Notes: generated from the sequence alone by a model not told the origin. A DNA stretch of 64,000 nucleotides from Bacteroidales bacterium (GCA_017527415.1 JAFXQA010000008.1:62001-126000), one strand, 5' to 3'; numbered from the stretch's first letter, positions 44,666 to 53,639 are shown. Numbers and translations are program-made.

Positions 44666-45700
44666 CTATTTGACTCTTAGTTTTTTACCTATTTTCAACG
44701 GAGCGGATGCACTGATGCCGTTAAGTTTGCAGATGGCGCCGACCGTGGTGTGATATTTGGACGCAAGGCCATAAAGCGTATCCCCCGACTTGACGGTATG
44801 ATACTGCGCGGCAGCCATCTCCCTGGCAATACGCTCGGCTTCAGCCCTGTCCTGTTCCTCCGCCTTGTATATCTCATCTTCCTCATCCTCGGACTCGGGA
44901 TAATACCTGGAGGTATTGGAAAGATACTTGCGTTTGAGCACGAAGTAGCCGTGGCGCAGGGTGCCGGTCTCGAAATCTATCAGCCACTGAGGATCGAAGG
45001 CATAGCCCTCGTAACGGGTTTCGAAGTGGAGATGAGGGCCGGTAGAGCGCCCCGTGGATCCCCCGAGTCCTATCACATCTCCCGCCGAAACATAGTCCCC
45101 GGCCTGCACATTCCTCTCTTTTAGGTGGGCGTACGTCGTCTCCAGGCCGGATGCATGGCGCACGACAACCACGTTTCCATATCCTCTGTTGTACATGGAA
45201 ACCCGCACGCGTCCGTCAAACGCAGCATATACCGGTGTTCCGGTCGGCAGCGGCAGATCCACCCCGGTATGGTTACGGCGCCTGCGCCATCCGAAAGGAG
45301 AAAACACCTTTACCTTGTTCGGACAACAGAAACGGCTCGCCGAATCAGCCAGGCACAAGGTTATGCGGTAGGGCAGGTCTTCGAGCTTAGTGCGGTAGGG
45401 ATTGAGTTCGCCCGCGTTCCATGCCTTGCGGAATACGGCGCTGTCGGCAAAGGAGCGGGGATCCCGGGCATATCTCCAGGTGCCATCGTTGTAGAGGATT
45501 ATCTTCACGGCAGCGTCGGATGTGTCCAGAGTATCGTGCACGGGAGGTTTTTCGCCCGGAATCATGGATTTCACCGGTTTCCGAATCTCTCTGGGAACCA
45601 GTTTCTCTGCCTCCTTTACAGTCAGGCGCCGGTCCTGAGCCCCTGCCATCAGCGGCAGCAGCACAAGAATCAACGATAGTTTAAGCCCTCTTTCCACCAA
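44666..45700 (-). CDS. M23 family peptidoglycan endopeptidase with C-terminal LysM
   Basis: 344 residues with a signal peptide (about 1-21, ending AGAQ). The M23 domain (about 130-230) has complete zinc ligands: HTGVDL (H and D) and GPHLHFE (HxH). Residues about 300-344 are a LysM domain (YHTVKSGDTLYGLASKYHTTVGAICKLNG). It should cut peptide cross-links of peptidoglycan while bound through LysM. A charged linker (SEDEEDEIYKAEEQDRAEAERIAREM) joins the two parts. It starts 20 bases inside the end of the phosphohexomutase gene, so it is in the same transcript. Confidence 0.93.
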   Translation of the reverse strand: MVERGLKLSLILVLLPLMAGAQDRRLTVKEAEKLVPREIRKPVKSMIPGEKPPVHDTLDTSDAAVKIILYNDGTWRYARDPRSFADSAVFRKAWNAGELNPYRTKLEDLPYRITLCLADSASRFCCPNKVKVFSPFGWRRRRNHTGVDLPLPTGTPVYAAFDGRVRVSMYNRGYGNVVVVRHASGLETTYAHLKERNVQAGDYVSAGDVIGLGGSTGRSTGPHLHFETRYEGYAFDPQWLIDFETGTLRHGYFVLKRKYLSNTSRYYPESEDEEDEIYKAEEQDRAEAERIAREMAAAQYHTVKSGDTLYGLASKYHTTVGAICKLNGISASAPLKIGKKLRVK

Positions 45701-47048
45701 ATTGCCCCTCTATTATTGCAGCCGCCTCGGCTATCTTTTTCTCCAGAAGTTCATCTGTAGTGGCTTCGCAGATAAAGCGCAGATACGGCTCAGTGTTCGA
45801 AGGACGGATGTTGAACCACCACTTCGGGAATTCCAGGCGGTAGCCGTCGAAATCCATCACAGCCTCGGGTTTCTCCGAGGTCTCGAAAAACTTCTTCACC
45901 GCCTCCATGGCGCCGGCCTTGTCCTCCACCCGGAAGTTGACCTCGCCGGAATTCTTGTATTTGGTAAGTTCGTCTATCTGCTGGCTGAAGGTCTTGCCCT
46001 TACGCTTGAGGGCGGCCACGATGCGCAGCACTATGATGCTGGCGAGCATGCCGCTGTCGGAATAGAAGAAATCCTTGAAATAATAGTGCCCGGCAAGTTC
46101 TCCGCCCCATAGACCGTCGATTTCGCGGAGCTTGGGAGCGGCGAATGCACGGCCGACACGCCAGGTGTGGAGCTCGGCGCCATACTTCTGCAGATACTCC
46201 CCTACCGCCTTGGAAGAACGGATTTCCTGAAGCACGCGCGGATTCTTTTCTCCGCGCTCATCGCAGAAGTACTGGGCCATCATCGCGATGATGAGGTCGG
46301 GAGCCACGAAACGGGCCTTGTCGTCGACGAACATCACGCGGTCGGCATCGCCGTCGTAGATAACTCCCAGGTCGGCCCCGCACTTTGCCACCAGTTCGCG
46401 CAGGGGCTGCACATTCTTGGGAATAAGCGGGTTAGGCTCGTGATTGGGGAAGCGGCCGTCGATGGTGTCGAAAAGCCATTCGGCATCCTCATCCTTATAT
46501 ATCTCTTTCGCAAAAAGATTGGCCATGCCGTTGGAGAGGTCGAATGCAATCTTAAGGTTGGAGTAGTCGCCCTTGTACTTCTTGAGGAAGGCAATGTAGT
46601 CGGGTTTGATGTCGATTTCCGTCACCTTGCCGGGCTTTGCGGCCTTGGGAGTGGGACGGCCCTCTTCTATCCATGCCTTGATCTGGCCGAGACCGGTATC
46701 CAGGCCCACGGGAAGGGCCTTCTCGCGGGAGACCTTCATGCCATTGTACTCGGCGGGATTGTGCGACGCGGTTATCTGCACGGAGGCTTTGTAGCCATAG
46801 TTGGCCGTGCCGAAATATACCAGCGGGGTGCTGCTGAGGCCTATATCATCTACGTCAGCGCCGGCGTCGGTGATGCCTTTGATGAGATAATCGTGGATTT
46901 CCGGTGAGGATACGCGGCAGTCGCGGCCTACCAGAACCTTGTCCGCCTTCAGCAGTCCGGGCAGGAAATACCCTACCTTATATGCGGTTTCTTTATCAAA
47001 ATCAACATTGTAGATTCCTCTGATGTCATATGCGTGAAATGCTCCCAT
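45681..47048 (-). CDS. Phosphomannomutase/phosphoglucomutase
   Basis: 455 residues from ATG 47048; the longer frame from 47075 runs into the -7 promoter element. It moves phosphate between C1 and C6 of mannose or glucose phosphate for nucleotide-sugar synthesis. The family signature is complete: FHAYDIRGIYN, catalytic serine in TASHNPAEYNGMK (about 100), metal-binding DGDADR (about 237), sugar-binding GGELAGH (about 320) and phosphate-binding RPSNTEPYLR (about 425). Minus-strand TAAATTTG (47082-47075) is a likely -7 element. Confidence 0.95.
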   Translation of the reverse strand: MGAFHAYDIRGIYNVDFDKETAYKVGYFLPGLLKADKVLVGRDCRVSSPEIHDYLIKGITDAGADVDDIGLSSTPLVYFGTANYGYKASVQITASHNPAEYNGMKVSREKALPVGLDTGLGQIKAWIEEGRPTPKAAKPGKVTEIDIKPDYIAFLKKYKGDYSNLKIAFDLSNGMANLFAKEIYKDEDAEWLFDTIDGRFPNHEPNPLIPKNVQPLRELVAKCGADLGVIYDGDADRVMFVDDKARFVAPDLIIAMMAQYFCDERGEKNPRVLQEIRSSKAVGEYLQKYGAELHTWRVGRAFAAPKLREIDGLWGGELAGHYYFKDFFYSDSGMLASIIVLRIVAALKRKGKTFSQQIDELTKYKNSGEVNFRVEDKAGAMEAVKKFFETSEKPEAVMDFDGYRLEFPKWWFNIRPSNTEPYLRFICEATTDELLEKKIAEAAAIIEGQFGGKRA

Positions 47049-47074
47049 AGCTTTGGTTTTAATTATGTATCCCA

Positions 47075-47102
47075 CAAATTTAAGAAATTTTTAGTATTTT
47101 TG
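47075..47102. promoter_or_regulatory. Divergent -7 elements: TAAATTTG (-) and TATTTTTG (+)
   Basis: Minus-strand TAAATTTG at 47082-47075 for the phosphohexomutase and plus-strand TATTTTTG at 47095-47102 for the cytidylate-kinase-like gene. No clear -33 box was found for either. Confidence 0.5.
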
Positions 47103-47119
47103 CTTGTAAATCACAGGAT

Positions 47120-47770
47120 ATGAACACCAACGAACAATTCGTCATTACCATCAGCCGCGAGGTCGGTTCGGGTGGACGCACCATAGGCCGCAAGCTCGCA
47201 GAAAAACTCGGAGTCCGCTTCTGCGACAAGAACCTCATCACCGCACTGATGGAAAAATTCGATCTTTCTTCAAACGATATCGAAACGCTCAAGGGGCAGA
47301 AGAAAAACTGGCTGGCAGACATTCTGGAGAAGTTCACTCCCGTGCCTCATGCAGGAGCCATCGGATCCGCCGGGATGGAATTCGCCCCCTCGGTAACCAA
47401 CGAAGACCTGTTCAAGGCCGAATCCGGAATTCTGCGCGAGCTTGCCGCGGAATCCTCCTGCGTCATTGCAGGACGTTCAGGGTTCTTTATCCTCAAGGAC
47501 CATCCCAACAAACTGGACATTTTCATCCAGTCGTCGTTCGCAAACAGGGTGAGCCGCATAATGGAAAAGCAGGGCAAGACCGCCGAAGAAGCTGAGGCAA
47601 TCATCAAGAGAGTGGACGAGATGCGCGAGAACTACGTGCAGCGCTACACCTCCACCAGCCGCTACGATGCCCGCAACTACGACCTGGTGCTGAACATGGA
47701 CGGCCTCTCTTCCGACGAAGCCGTAGACATCATCCTGGACTATATCAAAGCCCGGTCGAAAACTAATTGA
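47120..47770 (+). CDS. Cytidylate kinase-like family protein
   Basis: 216 residues. P-loop-type start FVITISREVGSGGRTIGRKLAEKLG (the G-S-G-G-R-T core departs from canonical Cmk GPAGSGKST: R in place of the invariant Lys), as in the Cytidylate_kin2 family. Further pieces: FCDKNLITAL, CVIAGRSGFFIL (about 118), an Arg-rich lid (NRVSRIMEKQGKTAEEAEAIIKRVDEMRENYVQRY), and C-terminal YDLVLNMDGLSSDEAVDIIL. The true substrate is unknown. It is divergent from the phosphohexomutase gene, and its stop overlaps the opposing gene by 8 bases. Confidence 0.85.
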   Translation: MNTNEQFVITISREVGSGGRTIGRKLAEKLGVRFCDKNLITALMEKFDLSSNDIETLKGQKKNWLADILEKFTPVPHAGAIGSAGMEFAPSVTNEDLFKAESGILRELAAESSCVIAGRSGFFILKDHPNKLDIFIQSSFANRVSRIMEKQGKTAEEAEAIIKRVDEMRENYVQRYTSTSRYDARNYDLVLNMDGLSSDEAVDIILDYIKARSKTN

Positions 47771-49280
47771 ACTTGGACAGTTTTCGCTGGAAGTCAAGAT
47801 TGGTGCCGGGAGAACTTAAGACAATGTAATACTCATAAGTATGTAATCCATTGATCTTATATCCTCCGGAGCCTTGCGGGCTTGACGGATCATCTATTAT
47901 AGAGTTGATACTGTAATCCATCGCGATGGAATTGCCCGGATAAACCCCAAAATAATTTCCTTTTGGATTTCCGTTCTTGTATGTGGGGTCGACCGGAATC
48001 CATCCATATCCGGGGAGATAAAACTCGGCGATAGTATGGAAGTCAGATATCAATGGCTGAATCAACGACAGATGTCTGGAAGGAATACCTTTTGCCCTGA
48101 GGAGTGAGATATATACCGAACACATATCATCGCAATCTGCAATCTTTTTATCAAGGAGTGTACTTACTGGGGTAAGACCACCATAAGCATTGCCATAAGT
48201 AAAATACTGAGCGGTCCACTCGTAACATCTCCTGGCATAGTCTACCAAGCCATCGGATGCTTCCCAAAGTTCATTTGAGTAATCAATAATAAACGGATTT
48301 GAAGGAGTCACATATTCTTTTTCTTCATCCTTCAGATACTCTCTGCATAATTCCGATTCCTTGTTGAATTCAGGAATATCATCGATAAGAGAAAAGTCGA
48401 CACTAACACCGTAAACCTGCACATGGAATGTTTCCGAAATAGCATCGCCACCGGATGGAATATAAGAAGCATCGTTGACCAGATACTTGTTACCATTATT
48501 TTTGCAGCCATGCACTGTTCCGGTACCGGTGAAATCAGTAATATCCTGATAAAAACATGTCTGTGGCACTGGCATAACGGTGTACAACCTTGAAAAGCTT
48601 AGACCGGAATAAGTGACAGTGACAGCATTCGTAACCGTTCCGGAAGAGCCCTTATACTTGTAATAGACATTCGCTCTCTGTTTAATGTTGAAAGAATAGT
48701 CTTCCTGCCCGCACCTGACCGTAATGACACCAATACGGCTTGATCTCTCGCTATTTAAAGAGGATGTTACGGTGATCTTTGTCTTCCCGGCTCTTCCATG
48801 AGACGGGGTGACAGCCAGCCATGGATCATCTTCCGGCGATATTGAAATGCTCCAGTCCTTGTCTGTTTCAAAGACGATATCCTCAGATCCGCCAGTAGCG
48901 GTTATTACGCGATTATCCTTGCTGAAGAAAACGTCCAGGTCAGACACTGATGAGGCCCCTTTATACACAGTCACAGCACAAGTCTTCTCAAAACGCCCAA
49001 TTTTAGCATGGATTGTAGCGTGTCCTTCCGAGATTCCTGTAACCAGTCCGTCATCAACCTTGGCTATTGCCGGATTGGAACTGCTCCATAACACGCGTTT
49101 GGCAGATGAATTCGAAGGATTGACAGTTGCAACAATAGTGACAGTTTTTCCAATAGCCACCGTCAGTTCCTTTTGATCCAGACTTATTGACGAAACAGGC
49201 ACATACTCATCTTCTTTTTGACAAGAATAAAAAAAGAAAACGGCAAACAGGACTATAAGAAAACGATAAAGTTGTTTCAT
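47763..49280 (-). CDS. Lipoprotein with BIG2, BACON-like and transglutaminase-like domains
   Basis: 505 residues, lipobox FYSCQ (Cys about 20). BIG2 domain about 28-105 (SSISLDQKELTVAIGKTVTI, ISEGHATIHAKI), BACON-like domain about 110-205, a beta-rich middle, then a transglutaminase-like domain (about 335-460) with Cys in KKIADCDDMCSVYISLLRAKG, His in SDFHTIAEFYLPG and Asp in WIPVDPTY: a complete Cys-His-Asp triad. Such domains act as proteases or cross-linking enzymes; the substrate is unknown. The gene is visibly richer in A/T than its flanks, including def and the kinase, and may be a recent arrival. The 3' end overlaps the convergent kinase-like gene. Confidence 0.85.
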   Translation of the reverse strand: MKQLYRFLIVLFAVFFFYSCQKEDEYVPVSSISLDQKELTVAIGKTVTIVATVNPSNSSAKRVLWSSSNPAIAKVDDGLVTGISEGHATIHAKIGRFEKTCAVTVYKGASSVSDLDVFFSKDNRVITATGGSEDIVFETDKDWSISISPEDDPWLAVTPSHGRAGKTKITVTSSLNSERSSRIGVITVRCGQEDYSFNIKQRANVYYKYKGSSGTVTNAVTVTYSGLSFSRLYTVMPVPQTCFYQDITDFTGTGTVHGCKNNGNKYLVNDASYIPSGGDAISETFHVQVYGVSVDFSLIDDIPEFNKESELCREYLKDEEKEYVTPSNPFIIDYSNELWEASDGLVDYARRCYEWTAQYFTYGNAYGGLTPVSTLLDKKIADCDDMCSVYISLLRAKGIPSRHLSLIQPLISDFHTIAEFYLPGYGWIPVDPTYKNGNPKGNYFGVYPGNSIAMDYSINSIIDDPSSPQGSGGYKINGLHTYEYYIVLSSPGTNLDFQRKLSKFN

Positions 49281-49300
49281 AACTTAAACCGCTTTTTAGA

Positions 49301-49855
49301 TCATTTGATCCTGGTATTGTAGCGGGTGGGTACTTTGCCTGAGGAGATACGCTGTAACTTCTTCATTACCAGCTTCTTGCGAATAGGAGCCACAAGATCC
49401 GTGAACAGCACGCCCTCGAGATGGCTGAACTCGTGCTCTATCATGCGGGCGGCAAAATTGTCGAACTCCTCAACCTTCTTTTCGAGGTTTTCGTCATAAT
49501 ATTCCACCTTGATCTTCTTGGGGCGCACCACATCGCAGTAGATGCCAGGCACGCTGAGGCAGCCTTCGTTGTAGGTGGTCTTCTCCTCACTCTCTTCCAG
49601 CACCACGGGGTTGATGAAGGTGCGCTTGAATCCTTTCAGATAGTCGTACACATCGGCCATCACATCGCCATCCACCACCACCACGCGCTTGCTCACCCCT
49701 ATCTGCGGGGCCGCCAGGCCACATCCTTCGCTGGCCGCCAGGGTATCCCAGAGGTCGGTCACGAGCTGCTTCAGTTCTTCTTTCGCTCCAAGGTCTGCAG
49801 GCTCGGCTTTCTCGCGGAGCACGGCGGAGCCATATAAGTAAATAGGTTTTATCAT
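49301..49855 (-). CDS. def: Peptide deformylase
   Basis: 184 residues. It removes the formyl group from new proteins. The three motifs are present: GCGLAAPQIG (about 44), EGCLSVPG with the metal-ligand Cys (about 97), and the metal-binding helix EHEFSHLEG (about 139). The last motif has Ser where most deformylases have Asp (HExDH); the two His and the catalytic Glu are kept. The start overlaps the ruvX stop by 4 bases (ATGA), so the two are coupled. Confidence 0.96.
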   Translation of the reverse strand: MIKPIYLYGSAVLREKAEPADLGAKEELKQLVTDLWDTLAASEGCGLAAPQIGVSKRVVVVDGDVMADVYDYLKGFKRTFINPVVLEESEEKTTYNEGCLSVPGIYCDVVRPKKIKVEYYDENLEKKVEEFDNFAARMIEHEFSHLEGVLFTDLVAPIRKKLVMKKLQRISSGKVPTRYNTRIK

Positions 49856-50271
49856 TGTGCTTGGTTTCTATCGATGTAACTCTGCAGGATGATGGCCGCG
49901 CTGATTTTGTCTACCGACTCTTTCTTGCGGCGGTCGCTCTTCTTCATACCCCCGTCTATCATGGCCCTGTGGGCCAGCACAGAGGTGAAACGCTCGTCTT
50001 CCAGGCTCACCGGTACTGCCGGGAAATGCCTGGCAAGCCGTTTCAGAAAGGCGTCCACGTCGGCCGCGGCCTCTGCCGGACGGCCGTCGAGATTCATGGG
50101 ATAGCCCACCACAAAGCGAACTACCTTCTCGGAAGTAGTCAATTTTTGAAGATAATCTATTATCTTTGCAGATGCCACGGTTTCGAGCGGAGATGCAAAG
50201 ATTCCGAGCGGATCGCTCATGGCGACACCCACTCTCGCACGTCCGTAATCGATGCCTATCATCCTGTCCAT
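49852..50271 (-). CDS. ruvX: Holliday junction resolvase-like RuvX (YqgF)
   Basis: 139 residues, standard size. RNase H-like fold with the first catalytic Asp in MIGIDYGRARVGVAMSD, Glu in VSLEDERFTSVLA (about 92) and the last Asp in ESVDKISAAIILQSYID (about 121). It is implicated in pre-16S rRNA processing and Holliday junction cutting. A minus-strand TAAATTTG -7 element (50286-50279) lies 7 bases before the ATG. It is coupled to def. Confidence 0.94.
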   Translation of the reverse strand: MDRMIGIDYGRARVGVAMSDPLGIFASPLETVASAKIIDYLQKLTTSEKVVRFVVGYPMNLDGRPAEAAADVDAFLKRLARHFPAVPVSLEDERFTSVLAHRAMIDGGMKKSDRRKKESVDKISAAIILQSYIDRNQAQ

Positions 50272-50278
50272 CAGGGTG

Positions 50279-50286
50279 CAAATTTA
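50279..50286 (-). promoter_or_regulatory. -7 element TAAATTTG for ruvX-def
   Basis: Exact TAnnTTTG on the minus strand, 7 bases from the ruvX ATG. No obvious -33 box. Confidence 0.5.
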
Positions 50287-50295
50287 CGAATTATT

Positions 50296-51144
50296 ATGGG
50301 AAAAATAAATCGTACGGACTGGAATAAAGTCTATCGGCTCACGCTGATAGAAGACCGCACGCACCAGCATATCAAGTTCTGGAGATTCTCCGGCCTGGGC
50401 TTTCTGCTGGTAGGGATCACCACCCTTGTGGTCGTATCCCTGCTGTTCTGGTCCATCATCTCCTTCACTCCCCTCCGCACCACGATTCCAGGATATCCGG
50501 ATGCTCATTTCAAGCGCGGCGCAATAGCCAATGCCCTGAAGATAGACTCTCTCGAAAACGAGATGACGCGCTGGGCGCTCTATGCCGGCAACCTCAGCCG
50601 CATCCTTGCAGGGGAAGAAACCCTCGGTGCGGACAGCCTTCTCACCGGCAACACCAAGGAGTATCTGCGCAAGCTCAGCGATGCCGAGATCGCCCGCGGG
50701 GACTCGCTCCTGCGCATCAGCGTAAGCAACGCAGAACAGTTCGGGCTTTCGGACCGCAAACGGGAACTCCCCCTGGAGGGCCAGCATTTCTTCTCGCCAC
50801 TCAAGGGTACGGTTTCCCAACCATTCGATGCCGTGCTTCATCCCGGAGTCGATATCACAGCACCTGCGGGTGCGGTTGTGAGCGCGGTGCTCGACGGCAC
50901 CATCATTTTCGCCGACTGGGCGGATGCCACCGGCTATTCACTTGCCATCCAGCACGAAAGCGGCATCCTGTCCGTCTACAAGCATAACCAGAAACTGCTC
51001 CGCAAAGCCGGCGACAAGGTGAGCGCAGGCACTCCGATCGCTCTCGTGGGCAGCACCGGAGGCCTTAGCTCCGGCGACCACCTGCGCTTCGAACTGTGGC
51101 ACAACGGCGAACCCATTGATCCCGCGAAATACTGCAAATTCTGA
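50296..51144 (+). CDS. Membrane-anchored M23-like protein lacking one zinc ligand
   Basis: 282 residues from ATG 50296; the longer frame upstream is antisense to ruvX. One membrane helix (about 36-58) after a basic cytosolic start, a helical stretch (about 75-165), then an M23 (LytM) domain with H182 and D186 (HPGVDI) but HLRFE at 262-266: H262 is kept and R264 replaces the second His of the HxH motif, which is the third zinc ligand in LytM. The peptidase is therefore probably inactive and may act as an activator of cell-wall hydrolases, like EnvC. Its TGA overlaps the dxr ATG (TGATG), so it is coupled to dxr and rseP. Confidence 0.9.
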   Translation: MGKINRTDWNKVYRLTLIEDRTHQHIKFWRFSGLGFLLVGITTLVVVSLLFWSIISFTPLRTTIPGYPDAHFKRGAIANALKIDSLENEMTRWALYAGNLSRILAGEETLGADSLLTGNTKEYLRKLSDAEIARGDSLLRISVSNAEQFGLSDRKRELPLEGQHFFSPLKGTVSQPFDAVLHPGVDITAPAGAVVSAVLDGTIIFADWADATGYSLAIQHESGILSVYKHNQKLLRKAGDKVSAGTPIALVGSTGGLSSGDHLRFELWHNGEPIDPAKYCKF

Positions 51145-52295
51145 TGAAAAGAAGGCTTGCCATACTCGGCTCCACCGGCTCCATAGGCACTCAGACCCTG
51201 GATATAGTACGCCAGCACAGGGATATGTTCGAGGTGGAACTCATCTCCGCCAACAGCAGTTCCGCGATGCTGATAGAACAGGCCAGGGAATTCGATGTCA
51301 ACAACGTAGTAATCTGCGACGAAACCAAATACAAGGAAGTCTCCGACGGCCTCTCCGGCACCGATTCCAAAGTGTTCGCCGGCATCGACAGCCTGTGCTC
51401 CCTTGCGGCCGCCGCCGATGTCGACATCGTAGTAGGCGCGATGGTCGGATTCAGCGGCCTGCGCCCCACCCTTGCAGCCCTCGAGGCCGGCAAGGTCGTG
51501 GCCCTCGCGAACAAGGAGACCCTGGTCGCCGCCGGCAGCATCGTCACCCGCACCATGCGGGAGCACGAAGCAGTCATCCTCCCAGTGGATTCCGAGCACT
51601 CGGCTATCTTCCAGTGCCTGCTGGCAGCCCAGGGGAATGCTGTAGAAAAGATACATCTCACCGCCTCCGGAGGCCCTTTCCGCAGCTGGAGCAAGGAGCA
51701 GATCGCCACTGCCACAGCCGCCCAGGCCCTGAAGCACCCGAACTGGAGCATGGGGGCCAAGGTGACGATAGATTCCTCTACGATGATGAACAAGGGCTTC
51801 GAGGTGATAGAGGCCCGCTGGCTTTTCGACATTCCCGCCGAACGCATCAACGTGGTGGTTCATCCGGAGTCGGTCATCCACTCGATGGTGGAGTTCGAAG
51901 ACGGGGCCGTGATAGCGCAGATGGCAACGCCGGACATGCGCGAGCCCATAGGCTTCGCGCTGAGTTTTCCCGCACGCATCCCGGTGGGCAACCGCAAGCT
52001 GGATTTCGGTGAACTTGGCAAACTCACTTTCGCCGGTGCCGACCTGGACCGCTTCCCCTGCCTCGGCCTTGCGTATGAGGCGATAAAGCGCGGAGGAAAC
52101 GTGCCCTGCGCACTTAATTCCGCCAATGAAATCGCCGTTGCAGCCTTCCTGAAGGGCGAAATCGGCTTCTACGATATAGCGCGTCTGTGCGAGCGCGCAA
52201 TGGATGGCGTGAATTTTGTTGCAGATCCTTCGCCCGACGACATCTTCGCCACTCACGGCGAGATAGCAGAAAAGACACGGGCGGCCATCCGCTAA
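51144..52295 (+). CDS. dxr: 1-deoxy-D-xylulose 5-phosphate reductoisomerase
   Basis: 383 residues, full length. It converts DXP to MEP with NADPH, the committed step of the non-mevalonate isoprenoid pathway. NADPH-binding LAILGSTGSIGTQTLDI at the start, ALANKETLVAAG (about 122), the metal/substrate region PVDSEHSAIFQ (about 147) and SGGPFR (about 176), MNKGFEVIEARWLF (about 213) and NSANEIAVAAF (about 330). Start and stop overlap both neighbours (TGATG and TAATG). Confidence 0.97.
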   Translation: MKRRLAILGSTGSIGTQTLDIVRQHRDMFEVELISANSSSAMLIEQAREFDVNNVVICDETKYKEVSDGLSGTDSKVFAGIDSLCSLAAAADVDIVVGAMVGFSGLRPTLAALEAGKVVALANKETLVAAGSIVTRTMREHEAVILPVDSEHSAIFQCLLAAQGNAVEKIHLTASGGPFRSWSKEQIATATAAQALKHPNWSMGAKVTIDSSTMMNKGFEVIEARWLFDIPAERINVVVHPESVIHSMVEFEDGAVIAQMATPDMREPIGFALSFPARIPVGNRKLDFGELGKLTFAGADLDRFPCLGLAYEAIKRGGNVPCALNSANEIAVAAFLKGEIGFYDIARLCERAMDGVNFVADPSPDDIFATHGEIAEKTRAAIR

Positions 52296-53635
52296 TGGTT
52301 TTTTTGATGAAATTCCTGCAAGTAGTACTTGCACTTTCCATACTCATCGTGGTGCACGAATTCGGGCACTTCACGTTCGCGAAGCTTTTCCGCATCCGAG
52401 TGGAGAAGTTTTTCCTGTTCTTCGATGCCGGCGGCACCTTCCTGTTCAGCACCAAGCGAAGCAAATGGTTCACCCGCCTCTGCCCCCGGGCCCTCGACTG
52501 GGAAACCGAATACGGCATAGGCTGGCTGCCTCTGGGAGGCTATTGCAAGATTGCAGGCATGATAGACGAGAGCATGGACCTCTCGCAGATGAAGCGCGCG
52601 CCCCAGCCTTGGGAGTTCCGCACGCACAACCCCTGGCAGCGCCTCCTCGTGATGGCAGGAGGGGTTCTCTACAACTTCATCTTCGCCATCATCGCATTCA
52701 GCCTGATAATGGCCATATGGGGACAGAGCTACATTCCCAACAAAGGCACAAGGATCTATCCCAACGCCCTGGCTCAGGAGATGGGATTCCGTGCGGGAGA
52801 TGAAATACTGGCGTTCGACGACTATGTGCCGGAGAATTTCGGAATGCTTCAGGCAGACCTCGCCCGGCGGAAAGTGCGTCAGGTGCATATCCTCCGCGGG
52901 GCCGATACCGTCATCCTCTATACCGATGCTTCGATGCTGGGAGAGGTGCTGAATTCGCAATACATGTTCGACCTGGCCCTCCCCTTCTGCATCGACTCCG
53001 TGCTGGCGGGCGGGGTTAACTCCGGAGCGAACCTGCAGCGCGGGGATGTCATCGAGTCGATTGCCGGGCAGCCGGTGGCTTTCCTTCAGGACGGACGGAA
53101 GATTCTTTCCGCCATGCCGGGTCAGAGCGTGGAAGCGACGGTTTCCCGCGAGGGTTCGGTTTTCGCGGAAACCCTCCAGGTAGACAGTCTCGGCCGCATA
53201 GGTATCACGGTCAAGAATCCGCAGGTCTGCAACATGAAATACAAGGGGCTCCAGGCCATCCCGGCCGGGCTCAGGTTCACCGGAAGCACCATCCGCGGAT
53301 ACCTTCAGGACCTCCGCCTCCTCGCCACCCCGTCCTCCGGGGCTTATAAGAGTGTAGGGAGTTTCATCGCCATCGGGCAGGTGTTTCCATCCGCCTGGGA
53401 CTGGTATCAGTTCGTGTTCCTGTTAGGGCTTTTCAGCATCATGCTGGGGGTGATGAACCTTCTGCCCATCCCGGGGCTCGACGGCGGGCACATAGTGTTC
53501 ACCCTGTTCGAGATAGTTACCGGGCGCAAGCCCTCCGACCGCTTCATGATTGGGGCGCAGATGGTGGGGATGATTCTTTTGCTGGGGCTTATGATGCTGG
53601 CCTTCGGCAACGATATCGGAAGATTAATACAATGA
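52295..53635 (+). CDS. rseP: RIP metalloprotease, site-2 protease family
   Basis: 446 residues from ATG 52295, which overlaps the dxr stop (TAATG); a second ATG at 52307 is also possible. Zinc-binding HEFGH (about 21) in the first membrane helix, a long insertion with GWLPLGGYCKIAGM, two PDZ-like segments (about 155-225 and 230-310) and the third zinc ligand in NLLPIPGLDGGHI (about 390). It performs intramembrane cleavage of anti-sigma factors or signal peptide remnants. Its place after dxr, before the DUF4837 gene, is a common Bacteroidota layout. Confidence 0.95.
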   Translation: MVFLMKFLQVVLALSILIVVHEFGHFTFAKLFRIRVEKFFLFFDAGGTFLFSTKRSKWFTRLCPRALDWETEYGIGWLPLGGYCKIAGMIDESMDLSQMKRAPQPWEFRTHNPWQRLLVMAGGVLYNFIFAIIAFSLIMAIWGQSYIPNKGTRIYPNALAQEMGFRAGDEILAFDDYVPENFGMLQADLARRKVRQVHILRGADTVILYTDASMLGEVLNSQYMFDLALPFCIDSVLAGGVNSGANLQRGDVIESIAGQPVAFLQDGRKILSAMPGQSVEATVSREGSVFAETLQVDSLGRIGITVKNPQVCNMKYKGLQAIPAGLRFTGSTIRGYLQDLRLLATPSSGAYKSVGSFIAIGQVFPSAWDWYQFVFLLGLFSIMLGVMNLLPIPGLDGGHIVFTLFEIVTGRKPSDRFMIGAQMVGMILLLGLMMLAFGNDIGRLIQ

Positions 53636-53639
53636 TTAT

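Noticed and set aside
49855..50295. Extra 147 N-terminal codons for the M23-like gene
   Set aside because: They lie antisense to ruvX; the ATG at 50296 starts a normal membrane anchor.
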